A stretch of DNA of 64,000 nucleotides from Undaria pinnatifida (GCA_012845835.1 JABAKD010000006.1:7362637-7426636); one strand, 5' to 3'. Shown: positions 46,050 through 58,700, counted from the stretch's first letter. The notes: generated by a model from the letters alone, not told the origin. Numbers and translations are program-made.

Positions 46050-47293
46050 TACACCTAGGTGTTTGACCCCGATCCGCGACGCTGATCGGTCAACTCAGCC
46101 TCGTACCTGTTTTTGACACCATCTCCTTCCGGTTAATCGTACCGCGGCTTTTTAGCTCGGCCATCATCATCATCATCGCTTTCTGACGTGACCCACACCG
46201 CTTTCTGTCGGAAAATATACCATGGCTCGGTTTGTATTCTTACTTTTCTGTGGGGCATCGATTCCATGGACGTACAGACGTGAGTGAGTGCGTGTGTCTC
46301 GGTTCTGCCACGTACGCATTATCTTCTATATTAATAGGTACCTTGCGTTAAAATCTCGCGTCGCACGTTCGCGACTCTCGGGTCTCTTGGCGTGCCTCGT
46401 GCGTGCTTTTGTGCCTGTGCGGAGCATGTAAAAATTTCATGCATACGTGTACTACGTGTTGCGAGTTACGTGTTTTGGTATGCTCGTGCTTGTGGGGTGA
46501 TTTGCATGTTTGTGTGGTACTACTGCTGTAGTGCGTTCTTCGATTCAATGAAAGACGCAGTTATAGCTACTGCTGTGGGAGAGGAAACGATCGCACAACA
46601 AGTACCCAATGCGGACTATATACCAGACGTTGTCGTAACACGTTCCCAATGCGGACATATATCAGACCCCCCGGTACACGTCTCCGGTGATGATGTTATT
46701 CGTGTACGTACGTCCCGAAGAACATTAATACCGAGAGGGACAGCAGTGCGTGTAGATGTACGCAACATTTTTTTTAGGCTCGTGCACGAGGCACAAAAGC
46801 ACGCACGAGGTACGCCAGCAGACCCGAGTGCGCCAGCTAGCGTTGGGCTGCGAAAGCAACTGAGTTAAATCGACACACGACGCGTGTGAAAATACGTTGG
46901 AAGTGTGGTGAGCTAAAGCTTTATTTTTCCCCATCCGCCGGAGGATAAAAGAAGAAAAAAAAAAAAAAAAAAAAAAAACAGCAGACCAGAGAGTCGCGTA
47001 CGTACGACGCAAGAACGCAAGGAAAGAGGGTAATGCGTACGTGACAGAACCGGGACACACGCACTCACGTATGTACATCCATGGAATCGATGCCCCACAG
47101 AAAAGTAAGAAGAATACGAACCGAGCCATGGTGTATTTTCCGACAGAAAGCGGTGTGGGTCACGTCAGAAAAGGGTGACGGCCGAGCTGAAAAGCCGCGG
47201 TACGATGTACCGCAAGGAGTTGGTGTCAAAAACCGGTACGAGGCTGAGTTGACCGATCAGCGTCGCGGATCGGGGTAAAAAAAACTAGGTGTA
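46050..47293. mobile_element. fold-back element 1, ~265-bp inverted arms
   Basis: Left arm 46050-46321 and right arm 47031-47293 are reverse complements (GATCCGCGACGCTGATCGGT, GTGACCCACACCGCTTTCTG, GTGGGGCATCGATTCCATGG). The ends CACCTAG / CTAGGTG are flanked by TA on both sides, fitting a TA target duplication. The 709-bp loop holds a second inverted pair (CCTCGTGCGTGCTTTTGTGC at 46395 and its complement near 46790) and an inverted piece of repeat R1. No transposase. Confidence 0.85.
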
Positions 47294-47597
47294 TTCAAAA
47301 TGATATCAACTCAAAATCGTCGGAATGTCGTTGCTGTGCGTATATGATTTGTTGTTGTGTACCTAGGCCATGGGCTTGTTCAATCTGATTGCGCTTCTGA
47401 CTCTGTTAGCACCGCAGTCCCGAAAAGGGGACACAACACTTGGAGTTAGACTAGGACTTTTTAGGAGCTGGAAAGGGGTCAAGTTTAGTCAACAAACTGT
47501 TTTGGGGTGAGATATTTGATAGAGCTCCTCAAGGGAGGAAGGAAGCCTCAGAGGGGAAAAAAATAGGCGCCAGTGCACCTCTACCATAGCACGTGTC
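47294..47597. mobile_element. MITE family 1, left-truncated copy
   Basis: CTCAAAATCGTCGGAATGTC, ACCTAGGCCATGGGC, GAGCTCCTCAAGGGAGGA and CACCTCTACCATAGCACGTGTC are in family order. The left TIR is missing and the fold-back element ends exactly there. Confidence 0.7.
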
Positions 47598-47754
47598 CGG
47601 CGTTCATACTCTCCCCGTTGTCTAAAAACGCCTCCTCGAAAATTTCGCCGGGGGTGTTATCGTGCCCGTGTGGTGTTGTACGGTAGTCTGTGGGCGTGAG
47701 ACCAACCCGTCCCTTCAAGTGTTCTTAGTTTTCCCCGTCCTGATTATTGTTTTT

Positions 47755-47799
47755 ATGCCGTCCGAGCAGCACGGGAAGAATATCTGCGGTCGGCTGGCT
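47755..47799 (+). CDS. candidate first exon of the DHHC acyltransferase gene
   Basis: ATG begins MPSEQHGKNICGRLA. In plant-type DHHC enzymes a G-N-x-x-F-C-x-G-R motif directly precedes G-P-D, and GKNICGRLA joined in phase 0 to GMVGPDWR fits that order. The donor would be GTCCAC, which is poor, so this is speculative. Confidence 0.25.
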
Positions 47800-48597
47800 G
47801 TCCACAATCTCCATTTTTTCGCCGAGAAAGTAACTTGTGGGCGTCGCGTCCGTTGTGACAACCAAAGCCTCCAAAAAGAGGCACGGGACAGGTTGTACTT
47901 GAAGCGCGCACAGCCTGCCCCGGGGAAACCTGTCCAACCATTTGCGTACAGCTACATTTTGTGGTGCTCTTGATTGCGGTGATCCAGGACACGGTAGATT
48001 TGCATGTACAAGGGATCGTTTTGCGGGACGGTTGGGTCGCTTTCTCCTACAGCCGACCCATCGTCGCCGTCCAAAACGTGCTTGTCCTGGAATCCCTCCC
48101 CCCAGGCCTATTTTTAGCGGTGACCGTGACGGTTATCGAGTCAGATCATATTGTGCGGGGTGGAGAACCATATTGTGCGGGGTGGAGAACCCTAACTCCG
48201 TACAAGGGGAATGATCGCATGACGTAGTGTGAATATGGTAAGGCACCCACGAGGCAGTTACACAGTACGAGTGTGAATATTGTAAGGCACCCACGAGCAG
48301 TTACATAGTAATACCCATTGCTGTCTCTGGAGTGGCCACACCAAAAAACATAGTAACTCATTGGCGCTGTCATCCATAAGCAAGAAAATAGGCACAAGAT
48401 GCCGAAGTCCGTCTTGCGAGCAGTTCTTGGAAGGATGCAGTTCACCCTTCATGCGACGCAGAACACCTCACGGCGCTTCGCGCTTGGTGCAAGCAATGTC
48501 TGCCTGGTTGGTGAAAACACCACGTGCTCCGTCCCGGCGTGGTAGGTATGCTAGGGTCTATGGTCATAGGACTACGGCCATGGACAAACTAAGTACC
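47800..48597. other. sequence between the candidate first exon and the DHHC exon echoes
   Basis: A short direct repeat occurs at 48230-48305 (AATATGGTAAGGCACCCACG / AATATTGTAAGGCACCCACG). GACCCATCGTCGCCGTCC at 48056 resembles GACCCATCGTCTCCCTCC at 49177. No clear exon. Confidence 0.35.
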
Positions 48598-48712
48598 CCC
48601 CCCCCCCCCTCCGGCCGTGTCATATGCCTCCTTAAACAAACGTCCTTGAAGCAGGTTCCCAATGCAGACGATGATGGGTCCTGATTGGCGCATTGACCTT
48701 TTTATTTATTAT
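48598..48712 (+). pseudogene. decayed copy of the DHHC membrane exon start and its acceptor (exon echo)
   Basis: The poly-C tract, CATATGCCTCCTTAAACAAAC, GAAGCAGGTTCCCAATGCAG and ATGATGGGTCCTGATTGGCG parallel 49371-49460 (ACACGCCTCCTTAAACAGAC and so on). After TTGGCGCATTGAC the similarity stops and repeat R1 begins within a few bases, so the copy is truncated. Confidence 0.75.
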
Positions 48713-48714
48713 TT

Positions 48715-49127
48715 TGACCCTTCGGCGGATGGGGAAAAGTAAAGCTTACGCTCACCAAACTTCCACGTATTTGCGTACATATGTGTCAATTTAACTCGAT
48801 TGCATTCGCAATCCAGAGCTACGTAGCTGGCGTATGATTCAGTTCCCGTGGTAGTGATAGCGCGAGGTGTCCCTACAGGCTGTCACCGTTACTTCAGCAG
48901 CACAAGCTGCCATGATTTACGGAGGCGTGATTATGTCGACCAGACCTGATCCCTGGGGATCAGATACGGTGGGGATAGCCACCGGAAAAGTAATCCCTCG
49001 GGGTAGTGGGACTTGCGCAAACTCACCCACTACCAAACCTCCCGGCCATGAAAGAATAGCCTTCCGCCGGACTTGGTCCAGTTACGGTTCACCCTACCGA
49101 TTCGGGCGTTGGTCCTTTGGCGTGTTC
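48715..49127 (+). repeat. dispersed repeat R1, second long copy
   Basis: The block order is the same as 34545-34975, from TTCGGCGGATGGGGAAAAGT to CGGGCGTTGGTCCT. Confidence 0.85.
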
Positions 49128-49204
49128 GTTTCGGACTAAAGACACCAGTTTTTTATACGTTAAAACCGATAACAGACCCATCGTCTCCCTCCACCACGTG
49201 GTTA

Positions 49205-49300
49205 TCCTGGTATCCCCCCCCCCTCCCCCCCATTCCCCCGCCGTCTCATGTGCCTCTTTAATCAGACGTCCCAAAATGCACGTCCTCGAAGCAGGTTTCT
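49205..49300 (+). pseudogene. partial copy of the intron end before the DHHC exon
   Basis: Poly-C, TCATGTGCCTCTTTAATCAG, ACGTCCTCGAAGCAGGTTTC and TAATGCG match the other two copies but lack the exon itself. Confidence 0.65.
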
Positions 49301-49434
49301 AATGCGCTTGGCCTGGCGTTTGAATCCCCCCTTCTCCAAAATGACTAAGGCAAGCAATAACTGAGTACGACCCCCCCGCCTCCGTACCACACGCCTCCTT
49401 AAACAGACGTCCTCGGAGCAGGTTTCCGATGCAG

Positions 49435-49719
49435 GGGATGGTGGGCCCTGATTGGCGAGTCGGCTTGTGGACTTTCTTATCTATCCCCGCGGGGACGGCG
49501 GCGTGGGCATGCCTCATTCTGTTTGGAGCTCCCGATGACGGTGGCGACACTATCCGACAAGTTGTGGTCGTGATTGGTGCCGTGATTGCGTTGATCACGA
49601 TGGGCACGTATCTCAGCACGGCGTGCACGGATCCGGGTATCGTGTTCAAGCACGAGGCGGCGTCGGTGACGTCATCCTTGCCGGAGCAGCGATTTTTAGG
49701 GGGAAGAAGTTCGACCGTG
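49435..49719 (+). CDS. DHHC gene exon with membrane segments 1 and 2
   Basis: 95 codons, phase 0/0, acceptor GATGCAG, donor GTAAGG. It encodes GMVGPDWRVGLWTFLSIPAG..., a hydrophobic helix (~10-33), a short Asp/Gly loop, a second helix (~47-66) and ACTDPGIVFKHEA. The DPG motif after membrane segment 2 is a family hallmark. The last ~20 codons before the donor are less certain; GTGACG at 49669 is an alternative phase-0 donor. Confidence 0.85.
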
Positions 49720-52685
49720 GTAAGGAGGCGGCGACGCATGCTGCTCGTAGCGGGAGTGCACCTGGTGTTTCTGATGTCGCCCACGCTTGGGGATCGCTCT
49801 CAAGCAGCTCTAACCCACAAACTGAGTTGCGCCTATAAAAAAAAACGCTTAGCGATTTTGGGACCCATTTGTACCGATAAAACGAACGCAACTGTAGTAT
49901 TTCTAACCGTTTATTACGGTGGACCATACCTGGTAGTAGCCGGGACCCACGATATACACGAAAATGCATATATTGCACTGTTTTTTCCAACTGTGTTTTG
50001 GATCTAATTACGATATTCCCCTGAAAATACAGGGAGGTGTCAAAGCGCCCAGCCGTCCGGCTAGGACCATGCTACGCCCGTCTCTCACGAAAGACACCTT
50101 GCATTGTAGTCCCGGCATCAACTTTTTTACCCATGTCGGACAGATCATCGATCCCCACTTGATCTAGATCTTTCAGGAAGATCTGTACTGCCTAGCTCAT
50201 GTTGCTGGGTGGGAGCCGTACGACCTGCATGATCTAGCACATGCTTCCGAGGTTGGATCTGTAGTCTACGTGTACAGATCCTGCATATCCCATAACGGCA
50301 GCTATAGGATCTATATGTTCTATACGAGCTAGGTCATGATATGTCCGAGGTAGATGGTCTAGATCATGTTCTGTCCGAGGTATATGATCTTGATCATGAT
50401 CTGTGTGGTATTACTGTAGATAGTCTAGATCGTAATCTGGCGGGTGCTGCTGTAGATGATCTAGATTGTGATCTGTCCAGGCATCAGCCCACTCTTATCA
50501 TCCCCTAGGCACGCAGTAGCATTAGTCGACATTGAAATCGTCATTTTTTCCCTCAAGTACCCTCACGAGGGTTAACCCGACGAACAAGAACAATCCACAG
50601 CTCGGATAGATCACCGATCCCTACTTGATGACCTAGGTATTCCAGGGAAGATCTGTATGATCTAGGTCATGTTACCCTGTGGGAGCTGTCTAGTCTGTAT
50701 GATCTAGTACGTGCTTGATCTAGATCTTCCAGGGAAGATCTGTACGGTCTATTGATAGCTCGTGTTACCCAGTGGGAGCCGTGCGATCTACCATATGTTT
50801 TGTGGGTTGGATCTGTACGCGATAGATACAGGTGCAGCATAACATATCATAACGGTAGATACGGGATGTAGATACGGGATGTGCTGTAGATGATCTATAT
50901 GATCTAGACCCTCATCTGTCCGAGATGGGGAATTATCCCACGGTCCTAGAAAAGGGATGGATAAAAAAGGAAGAGAAAACAAAACTGGGGGTGCAAGGGA
51001 TGTGTAAAACACGGAAAGGCAACACACACCCCTTAGACGAATTCTATCAACCTGGACAGACGCGCTTCCATCTACAATACTTCTCCCAATATACCTAATT
51101 ATATGTATATATGTAAAACACCCCGTTGTTCGCGTCCATCCCACCTGTAGGAAAAGCCGCCAAATTATAAAAAGTCTTGCGGAGGCGTGCTATGATGGAG
51201 GTGGCACTTTTTGGCTTTTTTGGTTTTGGTTTGCGGAATGGCGGTAGTGCCCGTAAACCCAAATTCGTCGGAATCTCAACATTCTTGTGTTGTACTATGC
51301 TTTTTTTGGCATCGGGCTGAAGTTGCAGTTTTCCCGACAAGGGTAAATCGTTTTTATTTTTTGGGTGGATGTATGTAGCATAGCAGTATATAGAGCTCCT
51401 TAAGTAAGTGATGGATCGCTCAGGGGAGCAAAAAAAAGAAGTGGTTTACCTCCTATAGCTCGCGCTATCGCTATCGCGGGAACCGTACGACACGCCAGCA
51501 AACCAGCTGGATTGCGAATGCAGTTGTGTTAAATCCACGCACGACGTGTGTGAAAATACGTGGAAGTGTGGTGAGCTTGAGCTTTATTTTTCTCCATCCG
51601 CCGGATAAAATAAAAGAATAAAATAAAAGAATAAAATCACCTTCCATCTACCGTAGCATGTGTCGACCATGCCATCGCTCGAGGCGACGCGTCTGTGGAA
51701 AAATTCTCGACGTGATTTTTCCCCCTAAGAATCGATTTATTTTTTGGTACGTCCCCCCCCCCCTGGTTTTGGAAAAAATCGGCCGTGAAACTCGTCGCCG
51801 GGGGGGGGGGGGGGGGGGGGGTAGGACGCGTGCTACAATGGAGGTATAAAGGTATACCGCTTTTTGGCATACGTATTTCTGAACGAAGGGGCTCCTTAAC
51901 GCTTTTAGCACCACACTCCCGACATGGGCACAAACACGTGCAATTAGACTGGGATAATTTTAAGAGTTGGCAAGGGGTTTAACCCCAAATCGTCGAAATG
52001 ACGTCATTTCTTGTTTTGCAGTGTGAAATTTTTTGTTGTACCTAGGCCGTGGGTTTTGGTCATCGGGGTTGCGCTCTCATTTTTCCTTAAATGCCTTCTT
52101 AAACTGGAAACCCGTTTTTGGGGACATACTACTTGGAATTAGTATAGGAAGGGGTTTTGGGGTTTTGATAATGGTCAAGATAAGGTTTTGGGTGATGTAT
52201 AGGGCTGTTTCAAGTGAAGAACCCTGGAGGGAAAAAAAAAGGCGATGCACCACTTCCACCTTAACATGTGTCGGGGGCAGTTTTCCTTGATGCCTTTTCA
52301 ACTGGAAACCCGTTTTTGGGGACATACTACTCGGCATTAGTATAGAAAGGGATTTTGGGGCTGTGATAAGGGGTTAAGATGAGGTTTTGGGTGAGGTATA
52401 GGGCCGTTTCAAGTGAAGAACCCTGAAGGGGGAAAAAAAGGTGATGCACCACTTCCACCTTAGCATGTGTTGGGGGTGTTATCGTAAGTGTTTTTACCGG
52501 GTACGGTTGGTGTCTGCCGATAGTGCCGGTATGTGGCAGCCCCATATACCGGCACTTGGGCACTGGCACTACTAGGTAAAGGGTTGCTATACTGCTGTAG
52601 AGTGTTATGGTCGTGCCAAGCGATTTCACCGGCCCGATACAGGTATCTGTGTTGTTGATGTTTGTTGTTGTTTGTTGTTTGTTGT

Positions 52686-52722
<37 letters not shown>

Positions 52723-55700
52723 GATGAAGAGCAGTTGCGCTATTCAACCGGCACTATTCCCCCCCCCCCCTGGTTTTGCCTAAATTGGCCCTAAAAAAGC
52801 ATCCAGGTGGGGTGTGTTTATCTTGCGTGTTCAGGTCTTATAGGCGCCCCCCCCCCCCACCCCCCCCTCCCCTGGTTTTGCCCAAATCGGCCTTAAAAAA
52901 GCATCCAGGTGGGGTGTGTTTATCTTGCGTGTTAGGTCTTATAGGCGCGTCGGTCGGCGTTTTTTTACTCTCCATGTTGACGAGAAAATCAGCCTTGAAG
53001 TTCGTCCGCGGTCGGGGAGCGTGTGTTTTGTTGCGTGTTGTACATACCATACGGTACAATAACCTTCCAAACCCGATCCCCAACACACTGCTTCGTTCCT
53101 ACAGGCACCGACTGGTGCCGGCACGCCGGTCTCTCAGGCGCCGGGAGCTGCGTCGGCGCAGGACTTCGGCGAGAAAAGTCGCGAAAAAGCGGCAGCTTCT
53201 GGGGCGGTAGCGGTAGAGGTAGAAGGGAAAGGGGAAGAGGTGAAGGGGGACGGAGCGTGGAAAATGGAGGACATCGAGGCGCAACAGGTGTGGATTGTTG
53301 TGTACAGACGTTAACCTTCATATCTACACAATGACAGCAGAGTACCAGGTGCATGGTAGCTGGTGGTATCCTTGTGCTATTCGCGGGCTGTTTCTTCTCG
53401 GAGATCCCTGTGCTCTTCGCGAGAGCTGTCTATCAGCTGAGTGATATTTTCGAATAGCTTTCTGTTAAGCCACGAAGAGATGGGCTGTTCGAACGACCTG
53501 ATAATCTGAAATCCTAATGAGGTTTAGATGGATACATGTCTATGTAAAAGATACCAGGTACGCTTTATTTTCTGGCTCGTTTGTTCTCTGGCGGCCGAGT
53601 TTTTTTCTCGCGCTTTCGGCTGTGGGGAAAAGGCGCCCATCGACACACTGCGTCACTTGTACGGATCCCGGCGGAGCTCCGTGGCGGTGCGCTGAGCATC
53701 CAAAGTCGCTAGGCTGGCTCTTTTCGTCAAGGGGTTGCGCTCCGCTTCGCTGAGCCAAGTGGGGCGGTGGGACACCCCGCAGTATTGTGCATTTTTTTTT
53801 TGCTTTTTTTTTGTTTTGAAATAAATAGCCCGCGTCATTACGACATTTTATAATCACCCGCTAAGCAGTCCAATTGTTCACTGTCTCAGCGCGTCTATCG
53901 AACGTCATATACGTTGCCCCTAGCCCTTTGGTGTATGCCTCGCACCGAGCACTTGGCAAACCTTACCCGACCTAACTGCTGCCTCCGTCCGTCTGGTGGG
54001 TGATTGCTACGTTATTTCTCACGTTGTTGTCCTCCCACGTGAGACGTAATCGCACCGGGCGAGACCCGCGGATCTATGGTTAGCAGGGTGAAATACAACA
54101 CGAAGAAAGGGGGGGAGAAAGCGCGCGCGTTTGTTTTTCGTTTTGTTTTTGTGCCAGAAGAGATTGATTTGCTTGGTCTCGTACACACTATGCACATGAT
54201 TGTAACACGAACGCACCCGCATCGTAGGAGATCTCGACTGTGTTTGTCACGTGAGTATGTGATCTAGTGGATAGTGCTGTGTAACTAACAGACTGAAGCG
54301 TACAGCTACAACGGGGGTGGATGCTTTCATTTTGTTGCGTTTTAGTTTTGTTCTAGTAACAATGAGTCTCCGTAATAGTAGGAAGAGCCAGTAGAGGTAT
54401 AATCATGAGCAATGGCCGAAATCGGGTACACCCGATCGACCGATAGCCGTTATCGGGTATCCCTTGAACACACAGTCCCACAACGACTCAGGACGACATC
54501 TCATTGGTCGAAACCACACCGCATCCGAACGCAGCCGCATTTCCATCGGGTGCACCCGATTATGGCTGAACAAGTCCTCGAAATGTACCCGACTCGCATA
54601 CAAGCCACCCGATTATGGCCGGACTACTCGACCACCAGCCCACCTCGCATACAAGCCACCCGATTATGGCCGGACTACTCGACCACCAGCCCACACGCAC
54701 ACACGCACACACGCACGCGCAGCGGGCGCGAACTCGCGCCACGTCACGAGCCGGGGTATTGTTTGTTCTTTCGTCTCGGAGCTCTTTTTCCGGAGCTCTT
54801 TTTTGTGGACCATGAAGTCGCAGTTAGCACCCCTACACACAAGGCACAGAAGCGCATCTATGCATACGGTTTAGACATAGATCACAGACTACCTGGGCAC
54901 GGACACGGCGCGAGAAGGGCTGAGGATTCAGATGCTCCTTTCCAAATGGCACAGGGAGATATGTTCGTGGCGTGGCGGGCCCGAGAAATGTATTGCCGCC
55001 ACCTGTCACATCACAACACCAGCGACAGCCGAGTACACACAAAATTGGCAACACAACGCAACATGTGCACGAATATGCATGAGACTCTACACATAACATG
55101 AAGCATTGCTGTGTACAGGACTGCTGGATTTTGGCCATTGCAAAACTAATTCCCATGTAAGAGAGGTACAATCACGACCCACAGATTTTTTCCTGAAAAC
55201 GGCGTCCCTGCAGGGTACCTGTTAGCGAGACCTAGGAAATCAGTTGACTCAAATCATTTGATCAAATCATTTCTCGGGGTGTGATGTGACAGGTGGCGGC
55301 AATACATTTCTCGGGCCCGCCACGCCACGAACACATCTCCCTGTGCCATTTGGAAAGGAGCATCTGAATCTTTAGCCCTTCTCGTGCCGTGTCCGTGCCC
55401 AGGTAGTCTGTGATCTTTGTCTGAACCGTCTGCATAGATGCGCTTCTGTGCCTTGTGTGTAGGGGTGCTAACTGACTTCATGGTCCACAAAAAAGAGCTC
55501 CGGAAAAAGAGCTCCGAGACGAAAGAACAAACAATGCCCCGCCTCGTGACGTGGCGCAAGTTCGCGCCCGCTGCGCGAGCGTGTGTGCGTGTGGGCTGGT
55601 GGTCGAGTAGTCCGGCCATAATCGGGTGGCTTGTATGCGAGTCGGGTACATTTCGAGGACTTGTTCAGCCATAATCGGGTGCACCCGATGGACATGCGGC

Positions 55701-58700
55701 TGCGTTCGGATGCGGTGTGGTTTCGACCAATGAGATGTCGTCCTGAGTCGTTGTTGGACTGTGTGTTCAAGGGGTACCCGATAACGGCTATCGGTCGATC
55801 GGGTGTACCCGATTTCGGCCATTGCTCTTTTCAGAATGACAGGGCTCCTTCACCCAAAATCGTCGGAATTTCGCTTTTTCTTTTTTGCAACCATTTTCGT
55901 TGATTACATGGGCCATGAGATAGTTCATCGGGTAGCATTATGTTTTTATGCAAATGTTCCAACAACGTCAGCTGTGAGTTCGACAAATTTAGTGTCCATA
56001 CATTTTTATTTTTCCCCAGAACCAGTTTTTGGGTTAAGAAGGCGAACAGAGCGCCTCCAATGAGGGGGAGTATTGGAAAAAAATGGTGCACCTCTACCGT
56101 AGCGTGCGTCCGTTGTACTTCAGACACATCGCCTACGCTTACCCCGACAGCCCCGGATGCTTCATGTGGTCGATGCTGTAATGGTCTTCTTGTTCGACAG
56201 GTTTTCCGTATGCAGTCCCACAGGGATTAATTAGCTTTTGTTTTTACCCGCTCGCCGTAGGATTACAAAACGGTTTTTCAGTATGTTGCCGTTTCGCGTC
56301 AATGCTCTTCATGAAGGGATGCCGCTTCGTGCGAATGCCTGGGTAGCTGAAGAGATTCCCGACGGCAGTGATTTCTGTGCCAGCCGGACTAACGACCACC
56401 GCTACCACTACCATTACCACCACAACCATCACTAACTACCATCGTCACAACCATCACCACCACAACCACCAACGCGTCAACCACCACCACTACCATATGT
56501 CTACCACAACCACCACCCACCACCATGTGAGATATTGCGCGTTAATGATTATAACTATGATACAGATGTTGAGCCTCATTGGCCATACAATATCTGGTAG
56601 ACATGTGACACCAACAAATGAGGTGCAACCTGAGCCAAATGCGGTGTAACCTGAGCCAAGTGGGGCGTAACCTGAGTAGCTAAATGCGGTGTAACCTGAG
56701 CCAAATGCGGTGCAACCCGGGCCAAAAGGGGGTGCAACCTGAACCAATGAGCTTCAACAAATTTTGATAATCTGCTAAGAGCGAGCTCGGACACACCACA
56801 TCCACCGTCACTACCACGTGACGTCGATATTACGCACATGATTAGAACGTCGTGACCGACAACTGCCACAAGGCGGGGGAGGCCGATTGGGCGACACCTT
56901 TCCCCGTGAGCCTTAATCTTGAATCCGGGGCCTTCGGAAGCGAGTTTCTAATATTATTTTGAAGCCCAAAAAATAGGGGCTTCTTCCCACCCTCGCGTGC
57001 CCAAAATCTCCCCAATGTCCCGCCCGATCACATGGGATCTCCGAAGAAGAGGAAGCAATATCATGCGAAATTATAAAGACTTTTTTACTGCTGAAACAGC
57101 TGCACTAGTATGCAGCAGCACAACATGATGTATCAGCAGGGTTGGGTTGGGTTGGATTGACGACAGTTACAAGTATCCACTAGCGCGAGTTCCTAGTGAA
57201 AGCTACGGTATCTTGGGCTCCCCAGGGCAATACCATAACACTTACCGGTATGTGCGAGCCGGGGTAAACCACACTATTCCACCACTACCACAACCATCAC
57301 AACCACAACCACAACCATCAGGACATCCACTACCACCACCACCACAGCCACCACTACAACCATCACAACCACCACCACAACCGCCGCCACCACCACCGCC
57401 ACCACCACCACTGCATATCCATCATAACCACCATCGCAACCACCGCAACCACCACAACCATCGCTACAATCACCACAACCACCACCACTGCAACAACCCC
57501 GCCCCCCCCCCAATACCCGCGTTACGTTCATGCGCGCAGATGCTTGACATCCTGACCGACGAATACCGCAAGTCGGGGAAGGCCGATCCGGCAGCACCAC
57601 CAGCCGGCTTGCCCGCGAGCGAATGCGCTGCAGCCGTGGACGCAGGGTCAACTGCCGTGATAGACATGCGGAATGCCCCGCCGCCCATCGAGCCTGTCCA
57701 GTGGGTTCCCCCAGAGCCACCAGCCTCCACACGGCAGGTGCAAGCAAGAAGCCCTCTGTTGCGAACCACACGGTTGAGGAAGGGGGGGGGGGGGCGCGGA
57801 TCGCCCGGTTGGCGGAGAAGGGGGAAGAGAGACCAGCCATCCCCGCTTTTGAACCGCTTGTCGTCCCGCGTTTTCAATTACGATGCTGCCGAAACGCATG
57901 CTACGGCGGTAGCAGGGTTTACCTAGATTTTCTGATGCTCCCCACTTGAGCTCTCAAGCGCGTCTCACGGTGGCGGGTGCTCCTCCAATTTGGGGGGCTC
58001 CTCAGTGAGGAGCCCTATGCCTTCTGAGGGAAAAACTGGCAGTGAATAATTAAAATACAGCGCGATTATCAATCCCATTGCCTGGATATACGTGGGGTAT
58101 TGTTGCCCGTCAGCCCTCCGTTACGACCCGTACGGTTGCGGGAGGGGGGAGGAGAGACCTACCGCCCCGGCTTTTGCACCACCTGCGTCGTTCCGCGTCT
58201 CAAGTTTTTTTTTTCTTTTTTTTTTAACGGTGCTGTTATATCAACGTAGACGACGACAGCGGCAATGGCCAGTGGCGCTAGCTGTTATATACCAATGCCT
58301 GGTAGTCTACTGGGCAGACGCACCCCCCCCCCCGCACGATAAGCTCGTTGTTGCTATTTTTTTCAGGGGTTTTCACGGGTCGGATCACCCCCCGCGGATC
58401 GGATCGGGCAAGGGTGACCCGACCCGGCCCATACTACTTGAAAACCTCCTGACCCGAACCACCCCGACCTGTGAGAGTTCGAACACCTACTGACCCGACC
58501 CCACTCAACCCGCGAGTGTTTGAGAATTGACCCGACCCGCGAGCCGGGTCATGACCCGTGAAGCCCTGTTTTTTAGGTTTTTGCCCCGAATGAAAGCGTC
58601 CTTATCGGTATTTCCCTGTTCATCCTGCCCCGCCCCGGCTCGCTACCCTTGCCGCCTTTGCTTCTCCTGCGCTTGCCTATTCCCGGTATACGCATGCACC

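Noticed and set aside
54412-55101. 229-codon ORF as a gene, with a homologous minus-strand ORF at 55478-55822
   Set aside because: Both are the same fold-back arm read from each side. There is no domain and the sequence includes CA-repeat translation.
57147-57539. N-terminal half of the 259-codon ORF
   Set aside because: It is translation of an ACC triplet tract (Pro/His/Gln runs). Only the part from 57540 looks like an exon.
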